Below, in pieces: positions 44,601-52,165 of a DNA stretch of 64,000 bases. How positions within the stretch are numbered: position 1 is the stretch's first letter; each line of letters opens with the position of its first letter. The notes beneath the pieces were generated by a model, which worked only from the letters and a program-made list of their open reading frames with translations, was not told where the DNA came from and did no database searches. This DNA comes from Flavihumibacter sp. ZG627 (GTDB taxonomy: Bacteria; Bacteroidota; Bacteroidia; Chitinophagales; Chitinophagaceae): positions 434,001 through 498,000 of the forward strand of contig NZ_JPHF01000002.1 in assembly GCF_000814325.1 (NCBI RefSeq), in the 5' to 3' direction. Position numbers and translations under genes: made by a program.

Positions 44601-47316
44601 TGTGATCTGGAATGATGATCATGGCTCATACAGGCAGATGTTACAGGAAGAGATATTAGGATTAATAAGCCTTGAATCAGGCGGATCACCAGGTTATACA
44701 AAACCTGGAAATATTTTTGTAAAAGCTGCCGATCAGCTATCTACGGAAGATCGTATACTTTTCGAAAGTGTTGCAAGAGTCATTATTCATAGCAATAAAG
44801 GAAGTTTAGCTGGCCAGGTTCACAGGCATTATAAAGAACGAAGCCTGCCGGCTTTACTGGAAGTAAAGGAAACACAAGTAGTAGAAATGCAGCATACGAT
44901 GTCATTACCAAACAATCTTGTTGCATTCAACGGAACAGGTGGATTTACTCCCGATGGCAAAGAATATAAAATCATCACCGATTCAAACAGGCAAACACCG
45001 GTGCCATGGGTAAATGTGATAGCTAACCCCGATTTTGGCACCGTCATTTCAGAAACAGGCTCCGCCTACACCTGGGCTATCAATGCACATGAATATCGCA
45101 TCACACCCTGGAACAATGATCCGGTTAGTGATGTGGGGGGAGAAGCGTTTTATATCCGCGATGAAGAAACGGGTAATTTCTGGTCGCCCGCACCATTCCC
45201 GGTAAGAGGAAATATGCCTTATGTTACCACACATGGATTTGGCTACAGTATTTATGAACATCTTGAAAATGGAATTTTCTCCGAGATGATGGTTTTTGTT
45301 GATACAGTTTCACCTGTTAAATTCATCCAATTAAGGATAAAGAATCAATCGGGCAGGGTACGTAAACTTTCAACAGTCGGATATCTTGAAATCATATTGG
45401 GTGATCTACGTTCAAAAACCAATATGCATATCCTGTCTGAACAGGATACCGGCAGTGGAGCTTTATTTTTTCGCAATAGGTATAATACAAGTTTCGCCGA
45501 AAGGGTATCGTTTTTTAAAGTTGATATTGCGAAACCCGGTTTCACCACCGACCGTTCTGAGTTCATTGGACGTAACAGGAATCTGCAAGACCCTCAAGCG
45601 CTCCATCAGAAGAAATTATCGGGCAGAACCGGAGCAGGTATGGATACATGTGCAGCTTTGCAGGCAAAATTTGAGTTACTCGATGGAGCGGAAAAGGAAA
45701 TCGTATTTCTTGTGGGAAATGAAGAAAACTCCTATGCTGCTAATGCATTAATTGAAAAGTTTTCTTCCCGCGAGTCGGTTATAGAAGCCTTCCAACGATC
45801 AAAAGATTATTGGAATGATGTGGTAAATGCGGTACAGGTAAACACGCCGGATTCTTCTTTGAATTTGCTTGCAAATGGCTGGCTTACCTATCAAACCCTC
45901 GCATGCCGGATCTTTGCCCGCAGCGGGTTTTATCAATCCGGTGGAGCTTTTGGCTTCCGTGACCAGCTCCAGGATGTACTGTCAATTATTCACACTCGTC
46001 CCGACCTCGCAAGGCGTCAGATACTCCTTAGCGCATCCCGACAATTTGTGGAAGGTGATGTTCAACATTGGTGGCATCCACCGGAAGGGAGAGGTGTTCG
46101 CACAAGATGTAGTGATGACCTCTTATGGTTGCCTTATGTGGTTTCAAAATATCTCGATGCTACGGGTGACATGGAATTGCTAACCGAAAACGCAGGCTAT
46201 CTTGAAAGCAGGCAACTTAATTACGGCGAGGATTCATCCTATGATCTTCCGGTTAGTGGAATACAACATGGACCAATCTATGAACACTGTGTGAGGGCAA
46301 TAAAACATAGCCTGAAATTTGGTAAACACGGCCTGCCGTTTATTGGGTCCGGAGACTGGAATGATGGCATGGACCAGGTTGGCCACCATGGTATCGGAGA
46401 GAGCGTATGGCTTGCCTTTTTCCTCTATGATATTCTGATGAAGTTTGAACAGGTTGCCATTGATCATGGAGATCCGGATTTCGCCAGCACATGTAAAATT
46501 GAAGCTGTAAAATTACAAGCCAATATAGAACTTGCTGCATGGGATGGTGAATGGTATAAACGTGCATGGTTTGATGATGGAACCCCATTGGGATCCAAAG
46601 AAAATACTGAATGCCGTATTGATGCTATTGCCCAAAGCTGGTCAGTATTGTCAGGAGCGGGTGACAAACAAAGACAGTTAGAAGCAATGTCATCCCTTGA
46701 AAAGTATCTTGTTAAAAGGGAAATGAACCTGATCCAGTTACTGGATCCTCCTTTCGAAGGCGATGGATTGAATCCCGGCTATATAAAAGGATATGTACCT
46801 GGAGTGCGTGAAAACGGAGGACAATATTCTCATGCTGCTGTCTGGGCTTTAATGGCTTTTGCAAAACTGGGACAGCGCAATAAGGTATGGGAGTTCTTCA
46901 ACATGATTCAACCTATAGGGCATGCTTCCAACCCGGCAGAAGTACAGGTTTATAAAGCCGAACCCTATGTTATGGCAGCGGATGTTTATGCCAATGAAAT
47001 GCACAGGGGAAGAGGTGGCTGGACCTGGTATACGGGTTCCTCAGGATGGCTTTACCAATTTATCCTTGAATCATTCTTAGGAATGAGACTAAGAAAAGAT
47101 AAACTTTATTTCAATCCTTGTTTTCCTGCAGAATGGCCCGATGTCTCTATAAAATACAAATTTAAAACCTCAGTTTACCATATAAACCTTTTCCAGAAGG
47201 AGGGAGAGGGAGAATCCTCCTCAATTTCAGATGGGAAAGAAAACATGGGAAATTTTATTAACCTGGTTGACGACGGTAATGAACACCATGCATCAATATT
47301 TGTGTATGAAAAATAG
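38620..47316 (+). CDS. ndvB: Cyclic beta-1,2-glucan synthase (NdvB/Cgs-like)
   Basis: The 2898-residue protein has the full family architecture. Residues 1-420 form the N-terminal region; membrane helices begin at about 421. A family 84-type glycosyltransferase domain holds DSD (Asp642, Asp644) and R787-H-H-R-W791, then more helices (about 830-880 and 965-1020). A glycoamylase-like domain spans about 1045-1520 (NMGLALLANLAAYDFGYIS; AFGVPGLGLKRGLEEDL). Two GT36/GH94-type modules follow; the last contains FVEGDVQHWWHPPEGRG and GDWNDGM with Asp2582 as likely catalytic acid. Known members make cyclic beta-1,2-glucan from UDP-glucose at the inner membrane. Length is normal, so it looks intact. A GH3 gene follows 50 bases later. 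Confidence 0.92.
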   Translation: MKVNTSTVFDILSSLRIYFQGDHAIRHIGTDEPYRSDLYNSFQMDRHAKVVAGTHKLQKRKSSDKLLRRLDDNEKTLLAVRNLLVEGIRSGKSITPGAEWLLDNFYLIEEQVVIARKHLPKGYSEGLPNLSTGASAGMPRVYDIVLEIISHSDGRVDFKSLSSFISSYQQVTVLTLGELWAIPIMLRLAVIENLRRVSGKIALDMVDHNLAEYWADKMIAAVQEDPGSLILVIADMARSKPVLDSPFVAGFTRKLQGKGPSLALPLSWMEQQLTALDMTSNDLVRQENQKQAADQVSVRNSIGTLRFLGSTDWREFVEALSSVENVLREDQTSTYSMMDFATRDRYRHVVESISKGSDLSETAVAQKALELAALNHGVGVSSIRKQHVGYYLVDKGRKLTEQAAGMRYSIKEKLLNSAARMPVFIYLNSIALISIVISAAMVYMAWDNGYKNKWILLILGLVSLVGASQLSVSLVNWISTIWIKPEMLPRMDFSKGIPPEYRTLVVVPTMLSGKAYIEEMVEALEVRFLANRMEHLHYGLLTDFPDAKEATKPGDAELVEYASMLINDLNQKYNKTQYDTFFLFHRPRTWNAREKIWMGYERKRGKLSALNGLIRGRSQNEFSTIMGDYHVLTNVKYVITLDSDTQLPRESVWKFIATMAHPLNHPILDPVKNRVIEGHGILQPRVASSIPTMAPSLYLWMQGSVSGIDPYTRVSSDVYQDLFKEGSFIGKGIYDVEVFDKVLDQVFPENRILSHDLLEGCYTRSGLLSDVLLYEDNPSRYHDDVKRHHRWIRGDWQIAAWILPFIPTKKGGLTKNKLSGLSKWKIFDNLRRSLVPIALLILLLIGWFVLPLPWFWTLAVTIMILLPVVVNTVWQLMHKPIDLTVKAHLTEVGASVNGALIRFVFNSAVLPYEAFKFTDAVLRTLWRLLITRKKLLEWTPSASSSRNNENDLLGSYSSMFIAPFLALTCLVLFLQSPSEALFIALPFLVLWTLAPAISWFLSQPVKEDSLELPEEQILFLQKAARKTWIYFEEFVTSRDNWLPPDNYQEHPVSVIAHRTSPTNMGLALLANLAAYDFGYISAGKLLIRCRNTLESMSKLERYQGHFYNWYDTISMLPLNPRYVSTVDSGNLAGHLLTLRQGLISLPTEKLIRRQEFLGLITTAMLMKEHSSAHQSSAVKKLLELLNTSAEQSNSLPDIKTNLGKIIEIIDVQILEETDINNEFYKWLNRFSEQVNLVRNDLYAMVPWMSQMPIPEKFTSIFSLVDVPSLNSLIQAPIQLDNELKSLENSEFTTAENNWLQNIRCLLQKGSHLAQERVSLIEELSTRCEQLSTVEYDFLLDKSTSLLRIGYNVEEQRKDNSYYDLLASEARLGIFVGIAQGKLPQESWFSLGRLLTNSGGEPILLSWSGSMFEYLMPQLVMPSYDNTLLDQTSKATVKRQIEYGDQRDIPWGISESAYNMVDTNLNYQYRAFGVPGLGLKRGLEEDLVIAPYASMLALMVSPGKATANLQQLSKDGFLGEFGFYEAIDYTASRLPRGKESIIVQSYMVHHQGMGFLAMAYVLLNRPMQQRFVAELRFQATLLLLQERIPRATLFYAHTADIIETHTATTDIQVRKLNTPNTFIPEVQLLSNGRYQVMISNSGGGYSRWKDIAVTRWREDTTKDDRGIFCYIKDVYTGRFWSNTHQPTLQVGKGYEAVFSQGHVEFRRSDYGIHTKTEIVISPEDDTEMRRVKLTNRSQSVKVLEVTSYAEITMASQASDEAHPAFSNLFVQTEIKPENRAVFCTRRARSANEIPPWMFHLMQVNGVTADSVSYETDRMRFIGRGNTLADPQAMHHDVLSGTDGSVLDPILSIRYRFSLKPNQSATIDMIYGICDTKIACEGLMHKYRDQHLKNRAFELSWTHSQVLLRQINATEADAQLYDRLAASVIYSNPDLRTDPAIIRSNLRGQSALWSHSISGDIPIVLLHIYDEEGIDLARQMVQAHAYWRLTGLSVDLVIWNDDHGSYRQMLQEEILGLISLESGGSPGYTKPGNIFVKAADQLSTEDRILFESVARVIIHSNKGSLAGQVHRHYKERSLPALLEVKETQVVEMQHTMSLPNNLVAFNGTGGFTPDGKEYKIITDSNRQTPVPWVNVIANPDFGTVISETGSAYTWAINAHEYRITPWNNDPVSDVGGEAFYIRDEETGNFWSPAPFPVRGNMPYVTTHGFGYSIYEHLENGIFSEMMVFVDTVSPVKFIQLRIKNQSGRVRKLSTVGYLEIILGDLRSKTNMHILSEQDTGSGALFFRNRYNTSFAERVSFFKVDIAKPGFTTDRSEFIGRNRNLQDPQALHQKKLSGRTGAGMDTCAALQAKFELLDGAEKEIVFLVGNEENSYAANALIEKFSSRESVIEAFQRSKDYWNDVVNAVQVNTPDSSLNLLANGWLTYQTLACRIFARSGFYQSGGAFGFRDQLQDVLSIIHTRPDLARRQILLSASRQFVEGDVQHWWHPPEGRGVRTRCSDDLLWLPYVVSKYLDATGDMELLTENAGYLESRQLNYGEDSSYDLPVSGIQHGPIYEHCVRAIKHSLKFGKHGLPFIGSGDWNDGMDQVGHHGIGESVWLAFFLYDILMKFEQVAIDHGDPDFASTCKIEAVKLQANIELAAWDGEWYKRAWFDDGTPLGSKENTECRIDAIAQSWSVLSGAGDKQRQLEAMSSLEKYLVKREMNLIQLLDPPFEGDGLNPGYIKGYVPGVRENGGQYSHAAVWALMAFAKLGQRNKVWEFFNMIQPIGHASNPAEVQVYKAEPYVMAADVYANEMHRGRGGWTWYTGSSGWLYQFILESFLGMRLRKDKLYFNPCFPAEWPDVSIKYKFKTSVYHINLFQKEGEGESSSISDGKENMGNFINLVDDGNEHHASIFVYEK

Positions 47317-47366
47317 CTTGCATATTTCATATATTGTGTCATATTAACACGATGAAATAAAGTCAT

Positions 47367-49691
47367 ATGAAACCGACCATTTTTTTTGTAGTTCTGGCAC
47401 TCTTTGCCAGCAATGTTCTTTCTCAGCAATGGACAGAAGTCAACAAGGGGAATTTCAGGTTAATAACCAATAAAGGAGGACGTATTCTCGGATACTCTCC
47501 AAATTCTGGTATACGAATAATATCGAAAGATGGTTATGCATTCAAGGATTTGAACAGGAATGGCAAACTTGACATCTATGAAGATTGGCGGAATTCATTT
47601 GAAGCGAGGGCAAAGGATCTGGCTTCTAAAATGACAATTGAGCAAATCGCCGGACTAATGTTGTATAGTGGTCATCAATCGATACCGGCTCGTTCCAGGG
47701 GTTTTGGAAGCGGCACCTATAATGGTAAACCTATTAGTGAAAGTGATGCAAAAGCATATGATCTTAGTGATCAGCAGAAGCAATTTCTAAGTAAGGATAA
47801 TTTGCGCCATGTTCTTATTACAAGTGTGGAAAGTCCGGATGTTGCAGCACGCTGGAATAATAATCTCCAGGCTATGGTGGAGGGTTTGGCGCTCGGCATA
47901 CCAGCCAATACAAGTTCTGATCCCCGCCATAATGCTATCGCCTCAACAGAATATAATGCAGGTGCAGGTGGAAAAATTTCAATGTGGCCTGAAGCGCTGG
48001 GTCTCGCTGCCACTTTCGACCCCAAAATAGTACTTCAATTTGGAAAAATAGCAGCCAGAGAATACAGAGCGCTTGGCATCACTACAGCCTTATCCCCACA
48101 AATTGACCTCGGCACAGAACCACGGTGGAATCGTATAAAAGGAACTTTTGGGGAAGATCCATATTTATCGGCGGATATGGGCCGGGCCTATATTGATGGA
48201 TTTCAGACTTCTGAGGGAGTGGATGAATTGAAAGATGGATGGGGATTTAGCAGTGTTAATGCAATGGTGAAACATTGGCCAAGTGGCGGGCCTGAAGAGG
48301 GTGGAAGAGATGCTCATTTTGCTTATGGTAAGTTTGCCGTTTATCCAGGTAATAATTTTGAATTGCAAATGATCCCCTTTCTGCAAGGTGCATTCAAACT
48401 TTCTGGCAAAACAAAAATGGCATCTGCTGTGATGCCTTATTATACGATCAGCTTTAACCAGGATAAAAAATATGGGGAAAATGTTGGAAATGGTTTTTCC
48501 AAATACATCATCACGGATCTGTTACGGAAAAAATATGGATATGAAGGAGTAGTTTGTACTGATTGGCTTATTACCGCTGATGAAGGTAAGACGCCTGATA
48601 TTTTTGCGGGTAAATCATGGGGTGTAGAGCGCGAGAATTTAGCCCAGCGTCACTACAAGGTTCTCATGGCGGGTGTAGATCAATTTGGCGGAAACAATGC
48701 TTCTGCACCTGTAATAGAGGCATATCAGATGGGCGTTAAAGAGCATGGTGAAACATTCATGCGCAATAGATTTGAACAGTCAGCTGTCAGGTTATTGTTG
48801 AATATTTTCAGAACAGGCATTTTTGAAAACCCCTATCTGGATCCGGAGAATTCAAAACTTACTGTTGGAAAGGCTGAGTATGTAACCGCAGGTTACCAGG
48901 CCCAGCTTAAGTCGATTGTAATGCTAAAGAACAGGCTTAATGTACTGCCTTTGCAAAAAAAGAAAACAGTATATATCCCCAAAAGGCTTAGTCCGGCAAT
49001 GCGTGATTGGTTCGGTAATCTTACACCTGAAAAATTGGATTATCCTGTTAACATGGAACTGGTAAAAAAATACTTTAATGTAAGTGACGATCCAGCAGTT
49101 GCTGATTTTGCATTGGTTTTTGTGAAGAGTCCGATGGGTGGTGTTGGTTATGAGAAAGATGATCGGGAAAAAGGGGGCAGTGGATATGTACCTATATCGC
49201 TGCAATATTCACCATATACGGCAGTAAATGCGCGAGAGAAAAGTATTGCCGCGGGCGATCCCCTAGTTGATCCTTCTATAACTGATCGTACATATAAAGG
49301 GAAATCATTTACAGCATTAAACCATGCCGAACTGAAATCAATACTTGATACCAGAATTGCGATGGCAGATAAGCCGGTCATAGTAAGTGTGGAGGCATCC
49401 GGCCCAATGATATTCTCAGAATTTGAGAGTAAAGTTGATGGAATACTGCTGGGTTTTGGTGTTCAGGATCAGGCGATTTTAGATATTCTTACAGGAGTTG
49501 AACCATCGGGACTACTCCCTGTTCAAATGCCTGCTGATATGAAAACGGTGGAAGAGCAATTTGAAGATACACCTCATGATATGAATTGTCATGTTGATGC
49601 ACAGGGCAATAAGTATGATTTTGGTTTTGGACTTAACTGGAAAGGAAAAATTTCAGATAAACGTACAGAAAAATATAAGAAACGTAAATAA
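47367..49691 (+). CDS. Glycoside hydrolase family 3 beta-glucosidase-like enzyme
   Basis: The 774-residue exported enzyme has a signal peptide (MKPTIFFVVLALFASNVLSQ), a GH3 TIM-barrel domain from about residue 85 (KMTIEQIAGLMLYSGHQSI; GTFGEDPYLSADMGRAYI) and the C-terminal GH3 domain (VMLKNRLNVLPLQKKK). The nucleophile is Asp399 in EGVVCTDWLI. GH3 enzymes release terminal beta-glucose and related sugars; the specificity is not fixed by sequence. It follows the NdvB-like gene by 50 bases, so a role in beta-1,2-glucan or sophoro-oligosaccharide turnover is attractive but unproven. Confidence 0.9.
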   Translation: MKPTIFFVVLALFASNVLSQQWTEVNKGNFRLITNKGGRILGYSPNSGIRIISKDGYAFKDLNRNGKLDIYEDWRNSFEARAKDLASKMTIEQIAGLMLYSGHQSIPARSRGFGSGTYNGKPISESDAKAYDLSDQQKQFLSKDNLRHVLITSVESPDVAARWNNNLQAMVEGLALGIPANTSSDPRHNAIASTEYNAGAGGKISMWPEALGLAATFDPKIVLQFGKIAAREYRALGITTALSPQIDLGTEPRWNRIKGTFGEDPYLSADMGRAYIDGFQTSEGVDELKDGWGFSSVNAMVKHWPSGGPEEGGRDAHFAYGKFAVYPGNNFELQMIPFLQGAFKLSGKTKMASAVMPYYTISFNQDKKYGENVGNGFSKYIITDLLRKKYGYEGVVCTDWLITADEGKTPDIFAGKSWGVERENLAQRHYKVLMAGVDQFGGNNASAPVIEAYQMGVKEHGETFMRNRFEQSAVRLLLNIFRTGIFENPYLDPENSKLTVGKAEYVTAGYQAQLKSIVMLKNRLNVLPLQKKKTVYIPKRLSPAMRDWFGNLTPEKLDYPVNMELVKKYFNVSDDPAVADFALVFVKSPMGGVGYEKDDREKGGSGYVPISLQYSPYTAVNAREKSIAAGDPLVDPSITDRTYKGKSFTALNHAELKSILDTRIAMADKPVIVSVEASGPMIFSEFESKVDGILLGFGVQDQAILDILTGVEPSGLLPVQMPADMKTVEEQFEDTPHDMNCHVDAQGNKYDFGFGLNWKGKISDKRTEKYKKRK

Positions 49692-49731
49692 GGGATGGCA
49701 TAATGTTTTTCCATTTTGGGAAAACTATCCC

Positions 49732-49989
49732 ATGAACTCGACAGCACTTAAGGCACAAGAAACATACCTGACAAGACTTTATGGAAGAGAGAGAAGCAGA
49801 ATTCTAAAGAAAGGAATCAGAATTAATCCCTCAAACATGTTAATCGCGAAAGAAATTTCCCGAAACGAGCCCCTTCATATTGTGCGAAAAGAGGAGAAGT
49901 CTCTACAGAATAAAAACCCATTTACTGATTGGAATATGCCGGATTGCGATGGCGGATATATCAAGGCAAAAAACAATGACTGCTGGTAA
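49732..49989 (+). CDS. Small basic hypothetical protein
   Basis: The ATG at 49732 gives 85 residues (MNSTALKAQETYLTRLYGRERS); an upstream in-frame start overlaps the GH3 gene. The sequence is highly charged and basic (SRILKKGIRINPSN, ISRNEPLHIVRKEEKS), with no signal peptide or membrane segment, and ends GGYIKAKNNDCW. It lies between GH3 and SDR genes with short gaps, suggesting co-transcription. No family recognised. Confidence 0.55.
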   Translation: MNSTALKAQETYLTRLYGRERSRILKKGIRINPSNMLIAKEISRNEPLHIVRKEEKSLQNKNPFTDWNMPDCDGGYIKAKNNDCW

Positions 49990-50001
49990 ATTATTATTTT
50001 T

Positions 50002-50868
50002 ATGCAAAAGGTAAATTCAAAAAAAGCATTAAGACCCGCGCAACACCAGCGTAAGCCAGGTATTGAATCTAAAATGAAACCTTTGCCAGAATATGATTAT
50101 CCCGAAAAGTCAGGTTCTGGTAAGTTAATGGGTAAGATTGCTTTGATAACAGGGGGAGATAGTGGAATCGGCAGGGCGGTGGCAGTTCTCTTTGCAAAAG
50201 AGGGGGCCGATATTGCAATATCTTATTTCAACGAAACTTCGGACGCGCGAAAAACCCAGCAGGTGATTGAAAAATATGGGAGGGATTGTATAATTATTCC
50301 AGGTGATATTGCACGCGAATCGGTTTGTAAAGCCATCATTACAAAAACAATCAGGAAATTTGGCCGCATTGATATAATAGTCAATAATGCAGCATTGCAC
50401 TTTGAACAGGATTCACTTGAAAAAATATCAGCAAAGCAATTAGAAAGAACTTTTGCTGTAAATGTTTTTTCAGTTTTTAACCTTACTCGCCTTGCATTAA
50501 AGCATATTAAGAAAGGTGGAGCAATTATTAATTCAACTTCGGTTACTGCTTATCGTGGTAGCAGTTCTTTGATAGATTATGCCGCAACCAAGGGCGCTAT
50601 AGTGTCGTTCACTAGAAGTCTTGCTGCAAATCTCTCTGAAAAGGGTATAAGAGTGAATGCAGTTGCCCCCGGGCCTATCTGGACTCCTCTGATTCCATCA
50701 AGTGTGAACACCAAAAAGGTTAAAACCCATGGTAGTGACACGCCAATGAAAAGGGCTGGTGAGCCACGCGAGGTAGCCCCTGCCTATTTATTTTTGGCGA
50801 CAGACGACAGTATTTATATTACCGGACAGGTTATTCACCCCAATGGAGGGGAGATCGTAAATGGATAA
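50002..50868 (+). CDS. SDR oxidoreductase, YdaD/YghA-like
   Basis: The 288-residue protein has a 45-residue N-terminal extension before the Rossmann domain, with KPLPEYDYPEKSGSGKLMG, typical of general-stress SDRs such as YdaD, YhdF and YghA. Catalytic motifs: TGGDSGIG, NNAALHFEQDS, Ser in NSTSVTAYRGSS and YAATKGAIVSFTRSL, followed by VNAVAPGPIWTPLIPSS. Substrate unknown. It lies 12 bases downstream of the small basic protein gene. Confidence 0.9.
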   Translation: MQKVNSKKALRPAQHQRKPGIESKMKPLPEYDYPEKSGSGKLMGKIALITGGDSGIGRAVAVLFAKEGADIAISYFNETSDARKTQQVIEKYGRDCIIIPGDIARESVCKAIITKTIRKFGRIDIIVNNAALHFEQDSLEKISAKQLERTFAVNVFSVFNLTRLALKHIKKGGAIINSTSVTAYRGSSSLIDYAATKGAIVSFTRSLAANLSEKGIRVNAVAPGPIWTPLIPSSVNTKKVKTHGSDTPMKRAGEPREVAPAYLFLATDDSIYITGQVIHPNGGEIVNG

Positions 50869-50870
50869 GT

Positions 50871-52157
50871 TTATCGTGGAAATAATTGTTCCTCAGGGAG
50901 CTCAATCATAAATGTTGAACCCTGCCCAGGCACACTTTCTGCACTAATACTTCCGTTATGTGTCTCAACAATTTTCTTGCAAATGGAAAGTCCTATACCA
51001 CTACCATTATATTCATGATAACTATTGAGACGCTTAAATACACGGAAAATTTCCTCGGAATAACTTGCATCAAAACCAATTCCATTATCTCTTATTGTGA
51101 TGCGCTGGTAACGAAGTCCCTGTTGTTTTCTCGAAATAGATGAGGAATCATTCTCTACAACCAACTCAGAATTAATATTGATTTCGGGAGGAACATTTTG
51201 CTTTGAAAATTTTATGGCATTATTTACAAGATTTAAAAATAGCTGGTGAATTAATATGGGTATGCCCCATATTTCGGGTAAACTATTAAACTTGACCATC
51301 GCCTTCTTCTTCTCTATGTCTACCTCAACATCCTGAAGAACATCTGAAACTACTTTATTCAGATCAATGAGGGTAAAATCAGTTGGGTGTGTATTATGTC
51401 GTGAAAACCTTAATAGGTCGTCAATGAGATTTTCCATTCTCTTTGATGAACTCACAATTTTTTGGAGGTAAAGAGAAACATCATTATCAACAATATTCTT
51501 TTGCAGGATCCGATCGCTGAAGAGCATTATTTTTCTCAAAGGCTCCTGGAGATCATGGGAAGCAACATAGGCAAATCGATCCAGATCTTCATTTAGTGCC
51601 TTCAGGTAATTGTTATTATCAAGTAATTGTTCATTTAATAAACGAACTTTTTCCTCCGATGCTTTTCTTTCCTGTATTTCACGCTGTAAAGAAATGTTTG
51701 ATTCTGTCAGACGTTTTTCCTGTGCCATCAGTTCCTGTGTCTTCCTGTATAGCTCAACAAATACGCTAACCTTGGCTCTTAGGAGATCCGGATTTACAGG
51801 TTTATAAATATAATCTACACCACCCATCCTGTATCCTTCAAAAATAAGCTCTTCCCCATAGTCATTAGCTGTAATGAATATAATGGGTATGTTCCGGAGT
51901 TTCTCACGCTGGTAAATGAGCGATGCTGTTTCAAATCCGTTCATGTCAGGCATCTGGACGTCCATAAGTATGAGTGAAAAATCATGCTGGTGGAGTAGTG
52001 CTTTCAATGCAGCACGTCCAGACCTTGCTTTAACAATGGTATACCTGCTCGGCTCCAATATGGTCTCAATTGAAAACAGATTATCCTCCCGATCATCTAC
52101 CACCAGGATCTTTACATCGGAATTAGTCAGCTGGTTCCTACCATTGAAATTGTCCAT
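50871..52157 (-). CDS. Response regulator-histidine kinase hybrid (REC-HisKA-HATPase)
   Basis: The 428-residue soluble protein begins with a receiver domain (ILVVDDREDN; phospho-acceptor Asp66 in LILMDVQMPD), followed by a coiled coil (about 140-190) and a kinase core with His201 in YVASHDLQEPLRKI (phytochrome-type HisKA). The ATPase has FLNLVNNAIKFSK (N box), RDNGIGF (G1) and GSGIGLSICKKIV (G2). With the receiver first, its activity can be set by another kinase. It lies eight bases downstream of the poly-HAMP kinase gene on the same strand, so the two probably belong to one phosphorelay. Confidence 0.92.
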   Translation of the reverse strand: MDNFNGRNQLTNSDVKILVVDDREDNLFSIETILEPSRYTIVKARSGRAALKALLHQHDFSLILMDVQMPDMNGFETASLIYQREKLRNIPIIFITANDYGEELIFEGYRMGGVDYIYKPVNPDLLRAKVSVFVELYRKTQELMAQEKRLTESNISLQREIQERKASEEKVRLLNEQLLDNNNYLKALNEDLDRFAYVASHDLQEPLRKIMLFSDRILQKNIVDNDVSLYLQKIVSSSKRMENLIDDLLRFSRHNTHPTDFTLIDLNKVVSDVLQDVEVDIEKKKAMVKFNSLPEIWGIPILIHQLFLNLVNNAIKFSKQNVPPEININSELVVENDSSSISRKQQGLRYQRITIRDNGIGFDASYSEEIFRVFKRLNSYHEYNGSGIGLSICKKIVETHNGSISAESVPGQGSTFMIELPEEQLFPR

Positions 52158-52165
52158 TATTTTTT

